A DNA stretch of 17,105 nucleotides. Origin: Acidobacteriota bacterium. Lineage in GTDB: Bacteria; Acidobacteriota; Terriglobia; Terriglobales; Acidobacteriaceae. The position numbers were made by a program, and so were the translations under genes. The notes below the pieces were generated by a model. It was not told the DNA's origin. It did not search any database and worked only from the letters and a program-made list of their open reading frames with translations. The stretch lies in NCBI GenBank assembly GCA_021779695.1, contig JAJYAE010000059.1, forward strand, positions 1 to 17,105. Reading direction: 5' to 3'. Positions 8,712 through 16,038 of the stretch are shown piece by piece (within the stretch, counting starts at the first letter, position 1; each line of letters begins with the position of its first letter).

Positions 8712-10086
8712 CCATGAAACTCCATCTGAACTTCGTTCCACCGCTTGATCCGGACTTTCAATCTGCAGTGTTATTCAACCGCTGCTATATCCAGGCCTTG
8801 AACGTCTCCGGCCGATCCGTGCCGCTGGTGCTGGGGCTGGAGCGCGAAGGGGGACTGGTTTCCCGCTTCGAAACGGTCGTGCGCTCCCGAGTGGACGGGG
8901 AGACACTACAATACGTCGAGCGCATCGTGAAGTTTTTGCTATGGGCCCGCGGCGGCTGGAAGCTGCATTTTGGCGGTCCGAAAGAAATAGGACAACAGAT
9001 TGCGAGAATCTATTCGGCCAGGGGCTCGCGGAAGTTTGACTGTCGGATGATGGCCTTGGCCTACGGCAAGAAGTTTCAGGTCGTTCTGACGACTCCAAGT
9101 AAGGTTCCTGCAGATAAAGAAATGCAAGTCGCGGCGGGCGGGCATCTCAAGGGCTGTCGGATAGGCTTTGACCTGGGCGCGAGTGATTACAAGGTTTCCG
9201 CTGTCGTGGACGGCGAGGCGGTCTTCACCGAAGAAACGGCGTGGACGCCGACCCAAGCGACGAATCCCCAATACCATTATCACCAGATTTCCGCAGCACT
9301 GCACCGGGCGGCGGCGCATTTGCCACGGGTGGGCGCCATTGGCGGCAGCTCCGCCGGCATCATCGTGGACAATGAAATCCGCAAGGCGTCGTTGCTGCGC
9401 TCCATTCCGAGGAGACATTATCCTCAGGCAGCGCGGGTTTTCAAGCGCATCCAGGAAGAATGGAACGTCCCCGTGGTGGTGATGAACGATGGCGATGTGA
9501 CGGCATTGGCTGGAGCGCTTTCGTTGCGGCAGAAAGGAATGCTGGGCATTGCGATGGGTTCGAGCGAGGCGGCGGGCTTCATGGATTCGCAGGGGCGCAT
9601 CCTGGGCTGGCTGAACGAGCTGGCGTTCGCGCCGGTAGATTACAACCCCAACGCCGCCACCGATGAATGGTCCCGCGATAAAGGCGTCGGCGCGCTTTAC
9701 CTTTCACAGCAGGCGGTGAACAGACTGCTGCCGGCGGCGAAGATCAAGTTGCCGGCAAAGATGGGATTGCCGGAGCGTCTCAAGGAAGTCCAAGACCTCA
9801 TGGCAAAGGGCGACCGCGCGCGGCGAAGATTTACGAGACGATTGGCGTCTATTTCGGATACGCAATCGCGCATTACGCGGCTTTTTACGATTACCAGCAC
9901 CTGCTCACCCTCGGTCGCGTCACGACCGGCCTAGGCGGCGACATCGTCGTGGCCACGGCGCGCGAAGTGTTGCAGCGAGAATTTTCCGAAGTGGCGGCAC
10001 GGATAGAAATGCATGTGCCCGATGAAAAAAGCCGCCGCGTCGGCCAAGCGGTAGCGGCGGCGAGTTTGCCAATGATCAAGAGGTAA
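8708..10086 (+). CDS. ROK-family sugar kinase-like protein, interrupted by a one-base frameshift
   Basis: ROK-type features lie in the second half: FDLGASDYKVSAVVDGE (about 154-170, phosphate-binding DxGxT-like loop), GAIGGSSAGIIVDNEIRK, VVVMNDGDVTALAGA (about 256-270, probable catalytic Asp of the ND motif) and GIAMGSSEAAGFMDSQG. The zinc-binding CxCGxxGCxE motif of classical ROK kinases is not visible. About 150 residues before the kinase fold form an extension that I do not recognise. The first frame runs on to a stop at 9932-9934, but coding potential switches near 9815-9825 (a CGCGCGCGGCG run) to the frame giving AKIYETIGVYFGYAIAHY, LLTLGRVTTGLGGD and a stop TAA at 10084-10086. This is the expected ROK C-terminus, so one base is missing; the repaired protein has about 459 residues. 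ATG 8708 overlaps the transporter stop, while ATG 8714 is better spaced from AAGG at 8701-8704. Expected role: phosphorylation of GlcNAc or glucosamine. Whether the break is real or a sequencing error cannot be told here. Confidence 0.8.
9815..9826 (+). other. Frameshift site in the ROK-like gene
   Basis: The frame with codons beginning at 8708 is coding up to GDRAR. From GCG AAG ATT TAC (9823-9834) the coding frame is the one shifted back by one base. The switch falls in an alternating CG run, which is prone to slippage in replication and to sequencing errors. No slippery heptamer of the X XXY YYZ type is visible, so programmed frameshifting is not supported. Confidence 0.75.
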
Positions 10087-10090
10087 AATT

Positions 10091-10948
10091 ATGAAACTAC
10101 ACAACGCAACAGCGGAAATCTTCGTGCCTGACGGCAAGCCCGTCGCGCACGCGCTTAGGCGAATCACGCTTCTGGGTGTTGGCGCGCACCAGGACGATCT
10201 GGAGTTCATGGCGTTTCATGGCATCCTCAAATGCTTTGCGCGCAACGACCAATGGTTTGGCGGCGTCACCTGCACCAACGGTTCGGGCAGTTCCCGTACT
10301 GGCCCATACGCCAATTGCACCGACCCCGAGATGATGAGCATCCGGCGGCAGGAACAGAACGCCGCCGCAGTGGTTGGCCAATACGGCGTAATGCTCCAGT
10401 TGGATTATCCGAGCAGCGCGGTAAGAAGCGTGAACGACTTAGCGTTGAAAAATGACTTGAAGGAGATCCTTGCCGCGACGCAGGCGGAAGTGGTTTACAC
10501 GCACAATCTGGCGGATAAGCACGACACGCACGTCGGGGTGACAATTGCTGTGTTGCAGGCGATGCGCGAACTGCCGCGTGAGCAGCGCCCGAAGAAGGTC
10601 ATTGGCTGCGAAGTTTGGCGCAATCTCGACTGGCTGGCTGATTCGGACAAGGTGCTGATGGATGTTAGCGGGCACGTCAACCTCGCGGCAGCCTTGAATG
10701 GCGTATTCGATTCCCAGATTGCCGGCGGCAAGCGCTATGACCTCGCCACCGCAGGCCGGCGTGCAAGTAATGCGACTTTCTTTGAGTCACACGCGGGCGA
10801 TGAAGCCTCGCAACTTATTTTTGGCATGGATCTCACGCCGTTGGTAGCGGACGAGACGCGGGACATCTTCGAGTATGTGTGTGGTTTCATCGATCGGCTC
10901 AGAGGCGATGTCCGCCAAAACCTTGGAAAGCGACTAGGCCAACCATAA
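10091..10948 (+). CDS. PIG-L/LmbE-family deacetylase (probable amino-sugar N-deacetylase)
   Basis: A 285-residue protein with the two zinc-site motifs of the PIG-L/LmbE fold. GAHQDDLEF (residues 31-39) is a variant of AHPDDE, with His33 and Asp36 as expected zinc ligands and Asp35 as probable base. HNLADKHDTHVGV (138-150) has the conserved His144 and His147. There is no signal peptide, so it should work in the cytoplasm. Family members remove acetyl groups from N-acetylglucosamine units (PIG-L, MshB, BshB, archaeal chitobiose deacetylase). The start is clear: AAGAGG at 10078-10083 is 7 bases ahead of ATG 10091, and the gap to the preceding gene is 4 bases. Its stop overlaps the nagB start (TAATG). 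Placed between a kinase-like gene and nagB, with no NagA in sight, it probably supplies the deacetylation step of GlcNAc use. Whether it acts on the free or the phosphorylated sugar cannot be read from sequence. Confidence 0.88.
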   Translation: MKLHNATAEIFVPDGKPVAHALRRITLLGVGAHQDDLEFMAFHGILKCFARNDQWFGGVTCTNGSGSSRTGPYANCTDPEMMSIRRQEQNAAAVVGQYGVMLQLDYPSSAVRSVNDLALKNDLKEILAATQAEVVYTHNLADKHDTHVGVTIAVLQAMRELPREQRPKKVIGCEVWRNLDWLADSDKVLMDVSGHVNLAAALNGVFDSQIAGGKRYDLATAGRRASNATFFESHAGDEASQLIFGMDLTPLVADETRDIFEYVCGFIDRLRGDVRQNLGKRLGQP

Positions 10949-11757
10949 TGGAAATCATTATCCAACCTACGCCAGCAGCCGCGACGAGTGTCGCGGCGCG
11001 GATCATCGCCCGCCTGTTGCAAGAGAAGCCCGACGCCGTGCTTGGTCTCGCCACTGGCAGCACCCCGTTGCTGCTGTATCGCGAGTTGATCGCCATGAAG
11101 TTGGAGTGGCGCAAGGTGACGACCTTCAACCTTGATGAATACATTGGCTTGGCCCGCACGCATCCGCAGTCCTACCATACCTTCATGTGGACCAACCTGT
11201 TCCGGCATGTCAACATCGCTAAGAAGAATGTTCATATCCCCGACGGCATGACAAAGAACATCCCGAAGTTTTGTGCGCAATATGAAAGGCAGGTTTGCGA
11301 TGCGGGCGGGATTGATCTACAGGTGCTGGGGATCGGTACGGAAGGGCACATTGGTTTCAACGAGCCGACGTCGTCGTTGGCCTCACGCACCCGGATCAAG
11401 ACGTTGACTCCTCAGACAGTCAGGGACAACGCACGGTTCTTCGGAAGCGAGACTAAAGTGCCGCACCATGTCATCACCATGGGCATCGGCACGATCATGG
11501 AAGCGCGGCAATGTCTGCTGCTGGCGTTTGGTGCAAAGAAGGCACGCGCCATCGCGGCAGCGCTGGAAGGTCCGATCACAGCGATCAATCCGGCTTCCAT
11601 ATTGCAAATGCATCCGGTGGCGAAAGCCTGTCTGGACAACGCTGCGGCTTCCTGTTTGCAACGCGCAGATTACTACCGTTGGGTGTATGCCAACAAGCCG
11701 GCCTGGCAGCAAGTTCTGCCTCCTTCATCGACCGCATATTTTCAAAACAAGCCATAA
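10948..11757 (+). CDS. nagB: Glucosamine-6-phosphate deaminase
   Basis: A 269-residue cytoplasmic enzyme converting glucosamine 6-phosphate to fructose 6-phosphate and ammonia, which sends amino sugar into glycolysis. Family motifs are clear: GLATGSTP (phosphate loop, about 33-40), TTFNLDEYIGL with Asp63 (counterpart of E. coli Asp72), GIGTEGHIGFNEP with His134 and Glu139 (counterparts of His143 and Glu148), and SSLASRTRIKTLT, nearly identical to the E. coli enzyme. The spacing from Asp63 to residue 132 is the same as from 72 to 141 in E. coli, but residue 132 is Glu where E. coli has Asp141. Length matches the family (266 in E. coli). ATG 10948 is chosen because the protein begins there as in homologues and the codon overlaps the preceding stop by one base. 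A longer frame from 10879 only reads through the deacetylase gene. Confidence 0.93.
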   Translation: MEIIIQPTPAAATSVAARIIARLLQEKPDAVLGLATGSTPLLLYRELIAMKLEWRKVTTFNLDEYIGLARTHPQSYHTFMWTNLFRHVNIAKKNVHIPDGMTKNIPKFCAQYERQVCDAGGIDLQVLGIGTEGHIGFNEPTSSLASRTRIKTLTPQTVRDNARFFGSETKVPHHVITMGIGTIMEARQCLLLAFGAKKARAIAAALEGPITAINPASILQMHPVAKACLDNAAASCLQRADYYRWVYANKPAWQQVLPPSSTAYFQNKP

Positions 11758-11900
11758 AACGTGGCGGTCGGCAAGGAGAGCCATTTCAGTTTCCGTGCCT
11801 AAATAGATAGGAAAGCGATGTTTCCATAAACGAATCTTTTTTATGGTTTCAGAGCAGATCGCTGCTTGACGGATACTGCGAACTCGGTACTGTCCAGTGA

Positions 11901-12530
11901 TCACCTGAGGCGTGTTGACTTGTGCCAATGCCAAAAGCGCAGAAGCAGGGCGAAGGGACGTTTGCACTGTTTCCTTAGATAGAGGAGCCACGGCAGACCG
12001 GCGTGCGTCGAAGTTGCGACCTCACCTTGAACGCCAAAACCGAAGACTGACTTCGCGGTGGGTGTCCAACTCTCCGTCACCCGGAGCCAGCTTCGTTCTC
12101 CGGTCCTCTTCAATCCACGCCCTGATGGGTCTTCTCTGATAAAGGACACGTACGTGTGCTGAGCGTCGGTCGACCAGTGGTTATGGAAGTCCTCCAAGAA
12201 GCTTTGCCAGTTACTGGAGAGCCGGTACTTCTCGAAGTAGGCCAGCGGAAACGAGAAGGCGTGGTCGATGCCGACGAGGGTAGGGATGTCTCGATCGAGC
12301 TCTTTGCGGAGCCACTCGGCGAGACCCCGGCGAGTCCAATACCGGCGTTGGCTGGGCGGCGGCAGAACTTGTGTCGGCTCGTTGGAACCCTCGGTCATGA
12401 AAACGCGTAGTCCCTTGCAACTGAATTCCGGTGTCTCCGCACCGGAATAGTCGATGCCGGTGTAGCGTTCAAACTGGGGCAACTGCGTAACCTCCGGAGG
12501 GAGAAATGTCTGGAAAGCCCAGTTTCTCAT
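11901..12530 (-). CDS. Conserved protein of unknown function, possible DUF429-like, C-terminus apparently degraded
   Basis: The frame reads YTGIDYSGAETP near the N-terminus, then PPPSQRRYWTRRGLAEWL, PTLVGIDHAFSFPLAYFEKY and SVFGFGVQGEVATSTHAGLP. The paired GIDYSGA and GIDHAFSFP motifs, each with an acidic residue at the end of a beta-strand, recall RNase H-like DUF429 proteins; this is pattern recognition only. After GLPWLLYLRKQ the sequence turns into a low-complexity basic tail ending at 11901, unlike the expected continuation, so the gene is probably truncated or frameshifted. The frame extends back to ATG 12590. ATG 12530 gives a 209-residue product and lies closer to the conserved block, but neither has a clear ribosome-binding site. 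It stands alone on the - strand, facing nagB, with no visible functional link. Confidence 0.55.
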   Translation of the reverse strand: MRNWAFQTFLPPEVTQLPQFERYTGIDYSGAETPEFSCKGLRVFMTEGSNEPTQVLPPPSQRRYWTRRGLAEWLRKELDRDIPTLVGIDHAFSFPLAYFEKYRLSSNWQSFLEDFHNHWSTDAQHTYVSFIREDPSGRGLKRTGERSWLRVTESWTPTAKSVFGFGVQGEVATSTHAGLPWLLYLRKQCKRPFALLLRFWHWHKSTRLR

Positions 12531-12590
12531 GGGCCGAGTGCAGGTGGTGTAATGGCTTAATCGGTAGGGTTCCGTTGTCCAGTAGGCCAT

Positions 12591-13073
12591 TGCAAATGAG
12601 CGCGATAAGCCGCTTTGGCAGTCAAGATGGCAGGTCTAACGCTGCTCTTTAAGCTTCCTAGCATTTCCTAGCGTTTTTGCAGGAATCGAGCACCCCGAGA
12701 ATTTCATTGTTGTTGGAAAAAGTTCAATACCGTGTACGAAACCCAAGTAAATAGCTTGCTTCCCAGACGTCCACTTTTTTACAGTATTGGAGAGAAAACT
12801 TCAGGATGTCCGAGGCAGGTTCCCTTCTTCGGCACCAAGCTTCTTCTCTATCTATCCTTCAATCAATCACATACAAGATAAACTGCCAGAGAGCCTGACC
12901 TGAACCTCTGGCATATTCATTTTGTCGAAAACATCCTAGTTCTCGCGTGAAGTTGTCCAGGGTAGAGTCGCAACGTGCAGCACGACTGCAGTCAGTGCCA
13001 TCTACGCGCAGCATTTATAAATTGCGAAGCACGGCTTGCTGCGTGCTGGCACAGCTAGCAGCCGACATGTTCT
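12591..13073. other. Gene-free stretch
   Basis: No frame here has a start with a ribosome-binding site or a recognisable protein motif. Visible small structures are a tandem near-repeat TTCCTAGCATT/TTCCTAGCGTT at 12655-12676, and a 7-bp inverted repeat GCCAGAG (12885-12891) / CTCTGGC (12906-12912). The latter lies about 160 bases beyond the MaoC-gene stop and could be a weak terminator for it. Neither is strong evidence of function. Confidence 0.4.
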
Positions 13074-13535
13074 TCACGCTTCGTTCGATTGAGTCTCCGT
13101 CCGGCGCTCCACCAGTAGAAGATGCTCGCAGACCAGCACCAACTTCTGCTTCTGGTTGAATATCTCGCATGCCTCAACAACGATTCCGTGCCCCGGCTTT
13201 TTTTGCGCCATTCGCTTTTCTTTGATCGTAACCATGACATGAAGCGTATCGCCGATGAACACAGGCTGAATGAATCGCAACCGATCGTAGCCGTAGGATA
13301 TGGCGCGCGGATTGACCACGCCTGCCGTCAGGCCGACGCCAACGCTGAAGATCAGTGTTCCGTGGGCGATGCGCTTACCAAATGGTTGTGTCCGGCACCA
13401 TTCCTCGTCCATGTGATGCGGGTAGAAGTCGCCGGTCTGGCCTGCGTGGATCACGATATCCGCTTCGGTAATCGTCCGTCCGGTTGTCTGGCGCTGTACG
13501 CCGACTTCATAGTCCTCAAAAAATTCAGTCGCCAT
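13074..13535 (-). CDS. MaoC-family (R)-specific enoyl-CoA hydratase/dehydratase
   Basis: A 153-residue single hot-dog-domain protein. The hydratase motif [16 protein letters not shown] (residues 31-46) carries Asp36 and His41, the expected catalytic pair. [18 protein letters not shown] (52-69) is the usual second conserved block. The start is fixed by GAGGAGAAG a few bases before the ATG whose first base is 13535; an upstream ATG at 13688 would add 51 residues unlike the family. Members add or remove water on acyl-CoA thioesters. The gene is divergent from the solute-binding-protein and CoA-transferase genes, with a 142-base gap to ATG 13678, and a CoA-transferase plus a MaoC hydratase suggests a shared acyl-CoA pathway, for example for a dicarboxylic or hydroxy acid. 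The exact substrate is not known. Confidence 0.88.
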   Translation of the reverse strand: MATEFFEDYEVGVQRQTTGRTITEADIVIHAGQTGDFYPHHMDEEWCRTQPFGKRIAHGTLIFSVGVGLTAGVVNPRAISYGYDRLRFIQPVFIGDTLHVMVTIKEKRMAQKKPGHGIVVEACEIFNQKQKLVLVCEHLLLVERRTETQSNEA

Positions 13536-13614
13536 GGTCTTCTCCTCGGCGAATCCGTTCTGGCCGCACCGAATCAATGTGGAACCAAGGCGGAGCGGTG
13601 GTTTTTCCATTAGA

Positions 13615-13643
13615 AAAATAATTTTTGCTGATAAAATGAACAA
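13615..13643 (-). promoter_or_regulatory. Possible promoter of the MaoC gene in the divergent region
   Basis: On the - strand TTGTTC (13643-13638) and TATTTT (13620-13615) are separated by 17 bases, a sigma-70-like arrangement. It sits in an AT-rich patch that stands out in this GC-rich window. It would give a leader of about 70 bases. The opposite strand shows a TAAAAT at 13632-13637 without a good -35. Confidence 0.3.
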
Positions 13644-13677
13644 GTTCAGCTTAGCATGAGTGAGGATCTTCGGCCAG

Positions 13678-14853
13678 ATGACCGCCACTTCGCAAATTCA
13701 CCTTCGCGGCATCACATGGAATCATACGCGCGGTTATCTGCCGATGGTCGCTACTGCGCAGCGCTTTTCCGAACTGCATCCCGAGGTCAAAATCTCCTGG
13801 CAGGTCCGGTCACTGCAGGCATTTGCCGATCAGCCTCTGTCCGATCTGGCTCGTTCATTCGACCTGCTGGTCATCGATCATCCGAGCATCGGCTATGCGG
13901 CGGAGGCGGGGCTGTTTGTTCCGCTGGATGCGCATCTTCCATCTGGATTTCTTGCGGATCAGGCACATAAGTCGGTTGGTGGATCGCATGCAAGCTATGA
14001 GTGGCAGTCGCATCAGTGGGCTCTGGCCATTGATGCCGCGACACCTGTGAGCGGATGGCGTCCGGACCTGCTGGCGCGCGCGCATGCGGAGGTTCCCGAG
14101 ACGTGGGACGAGCTTTTGGCGCTCGCGCGCCGAGGCCTGGTCTCCGTCGCTGGTTTAGCCATCGATAGCCTGATGAACCTTTACATGCTCGCTTTCGCTC
14201 TGGGCGAGGAGCCCTTTGGAAAGACGGGCCAATTTATCTCGGAGTCAACAGGCGTGGAGGCCCTTAGGATGTTGCGCCGGCTTCTTTCGGCCTGCCACCC
14301 ATCCTGCCTGTCGCGCAATCCCATCGCGACGTGGGAGGAACTCGCCAATGGAGACTCGATAGCTTACTGCCCCTTTGCCTACGGATACTCGAACTATTCC
14401 CGCGCAGGTTATGCAAGGCATCCCTTAACGACAGGTGGACTTGTCGCTTTCGATGACCGAACGCCACTTCGTTCAACGCTCGGCGGCGCGGGGCTTGCGG
14501 TATCCAGCGCCTGTTCACACATCGATGAAGCTGTTGAGTATGCGCAATGCACGGCGAGCAGCGCCACCCAGTCCACACTCTACTTTGACGCGGGCGGCCA
14601 ACCGGGGCACCGGGACGCGTGGACCAACGATGAGGTGAATCGACGGTCGAATCAGTTCTTCTCTTCGACGCTGCCAACACTGGATGCAGCGTATATTCGT
14701 CCGCGCTTTCCCGGGTATCTGATTTTTCAAGACGCTGCAGCGCCGGTGGTGCACGCGTACCTGAGCGGCGGCGGGGACGAGCGAGAGGTGATTCGGCGGT
14801 TCAATAAACTGCTCCAGCAGAGCAAAGCGGGGCAAAAGGCAGGTATGGATTGA
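13678..14853 (+). CDS. ABC-type (family 1) solute-binding-protein homologue without signal peptide
   Basis: A 391-residue protein with the layout of family 1 carbohydrate-type solute-binding proteins: an N-terminal strand [11 protein letters not shown] followed by the helix [16 protein letters not shown], the [20 protein letters not shown] block, [33 protein letters not shown], and a C-terminal lobe with [20 protein letters not shown]. The expected signal peptide or lipobox is absent. From either start (ATG 13678, or GTG 13660 six codons earlier) the protein goes straight into the first beta-strand with no hydrophobic segment. It should therefore stay in the cytoplasm unless the start is misplaced, and no hydrophobic stretch is coded just upstream. 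The stop overlaps the TTG start of the CoA-transferase gene, so the two are translationally coupled. No permease or ATPase gene is in the window. Confidence 0.8.
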   Translation: MTATSQIHLRGITWNHTRGYLPMVATAQRFSELHPEVKISWQVRSLQAFADQPLSDLARSFDLLVIDHPSIGYAAEAGLFVPLDAHLPSGFLADQAHKSVGGSHASYEWQSHQWALAIDAATPVSGWRPDLLARAHAEVPETWDELLALARRGLVSVAGLAIDSLMNLYMLAFALGEEPFGKTGQFISESTGVEALRMLRRLLSACHPSCLSRNPIATWEELANGDSIAYCPFAYGYSNYSRAGYARHPLTTGGLVAFDDRTPLRSTLGGAGLAVSSACSHIDEAVEYAQCTASSATQSTLYFDAGGQPGHRDAWTNDEVNRRSNQFFSSTLPTLDAAYIRPRFPGYLIFQDAAAPVVHAYLSGGGDEREVIRRFNKLLQQSKAGQKAGMD

Positions 14854-15995
14854 GGCCATTGGATGGAATTCTTGTTGTCGACATGAGCCAGTTCCTTGCT
14901 GGACCGTCGGCATCTCTGCGGCTTGCAGATCTGGGCGCGCGCGTGATCAAGATTGAGCGACCGGAGACCGGCGACTTATGCCGCGAACTTTATATCTCGA
15001 ATCTTGAACTGGACGGAGACAGCACTCTCTTCCACTCCATCAATCGTAACAAAGAGAGTTTCACGGCAAATCTTAAACAATCAATCGATATCGAGCGTAC
15101 CTGGAAGTTGATCCGGAAGGCCGATGTGCTGATTCATAACTTCCGTCCGGGAGTGATGGACAAGTTAGGATTTCACTACGAGGCCGTGCGTGCAGCCCAT
15201 CCGGCCATCGTTTATGCAGAAGTAACGGGATACGGCACTGCGGGCCCGTGGCGAGAAAAGCCAGGACAGGATTTGCTGGTGCAGGCGCTCTCCGGATTGC
15301 CCTGGCTCAATGGCGATGCCAATCAGCCGCCTGTTCCATTCGGGCTTGCAGTCGCGGACATGTTTGCGGGGGCGCATTTGGTCCAGGGGATACTCGCATG
15401 TCTGGTACGACGAGGCCTGAACGGCAAAGGCGGCAAGGTGGAAGTCAGCCTTTTGGAATCGACGCTCGATCTGCAATTTGAGGTACTGACAACACACCTG
15501 AACGACGGAGGCAAGGTGCCGCAGCGCAGCGCCGTCAACAACGCACATGCCTATCTGGGCGCGCCGTATGGAATCTATTCCACTTCAAATGGTTACATCG
15601 CGCTTGCAATGGGGTCGGTAGCTCGACTTGGAGCGCTGCTGGGATGTCCCGCACTCACCGCCTTCACGGATGCCGCGTCGTTGTTCTCCCGGCGCGATGA
15701 GATCAAGTCGATCTTTGCCAAGCATCTGCAGACCAACACGACGGAGCACTGGTTGTCGATTCTGGAGGCACATGATATCTGGTGTGCCGATGTTCTTACC
15801 TGGCCACAATTGATTGCGCATGACGCTTTCAAGGTCTTGAACATGGTGCAGACAGTTTCACGAGGGCGGGGAATCGATATGAAGACCACACGCTGTCCGA
15901 TTCGCGTCGATGGCGAAGTCTTTCTCTCCTCCAAGGGAGCGCCGCGGCTGGGAGAGGATACGGAAGCGCTGGTACGCGAGTTTTCCCTGACGTGA
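14850..15995 (+). CDS. CaiB/BaiF family (class III) CoA-transferase
   Basis: A 381-residue cytoplasmic enzyme that moves coenzyme A between carboxylic acids. The start is the TTG at 14850, which overlaps the preceding stop (TTGA) and has AGG at 14841-14843 before it. It directly gives the family N-terminus [20 protein letters not shown], followed by [18 protein letters not shown]. Further marks are [33 protein letters not shown] and [34 protein letters not shown] contains Asp170, at the place of the catalytic Asp169 of formyl-CoA transferase. Length is slightly below the usual 390-430. The acid substrate cannot be told. Together with the divergent MaoC hydratase it suggests activation and hydration of an organic acid as its CoA ester. 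Combinations of CaiB-type transferases and MaoC hydratases are known in mesaconyl-CoA/methylmalyl-CoA chemistry, which is only one possibility. Confidence 0.9.
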   Translation: MRPLDGILVVDMSQFLAGPSASLRLADLGARVIKIERPETGDLCRELYISNLELDGDSTLFHSINRNKESFTANLKQSIDIERTWKLIRKADVLIHNFRPGVMDKLGFHYEAVRAAHPAIVYAEVTGYGTAGPWREKPGQDLLVQALSGLPWLNGDANQPPVPFGLAVADMFAGAHLVQGILACLVRRGLNGKGGKVEVSLLESTLDLQFEVLTTHLNDGGKVPQRSAVNNAHAYLGAPYGIYSTSNGYIALAMGSVARLGALLGCPALTAFTDAASLFSRRDEIKSIFAKHLQTNTTEHWLSILEAHDIWCADVLTWPQLIAHDAFKVLNMVQTVSRGRGIDMKTTRCPIRVDGEVFLSSKGAPRLGEDTEALVREFSLT

Positions 15996-16038
15996 GTGGC
16001 TCGATCCTTACCGCAGCTTTTTGAAGCAGGTGCTGGTT

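Noticed and set aside
9800..9840. Programmed frameshifting in the ROK-like gene
   Set aside because: No slippery heptamer or clear downstream stem-loop is visible; a simple base loss in a CG run explains the pattern.
11824..11846. AT-rich inverted repeat CCATAAA/TTTATGG after nagB as a terminator
   Set aside because: The stem is only 7 bp, AT-rich and not followed by a T-run; too weak to call.
12655..12676. Tandem TTCCTAGCATT/TTCCTAGCGTT as an operator or CRISPR-like repeat
   Set aside because: Only two imperfect 11-base copies with no spacer structure and no neighbouring regulator gene.
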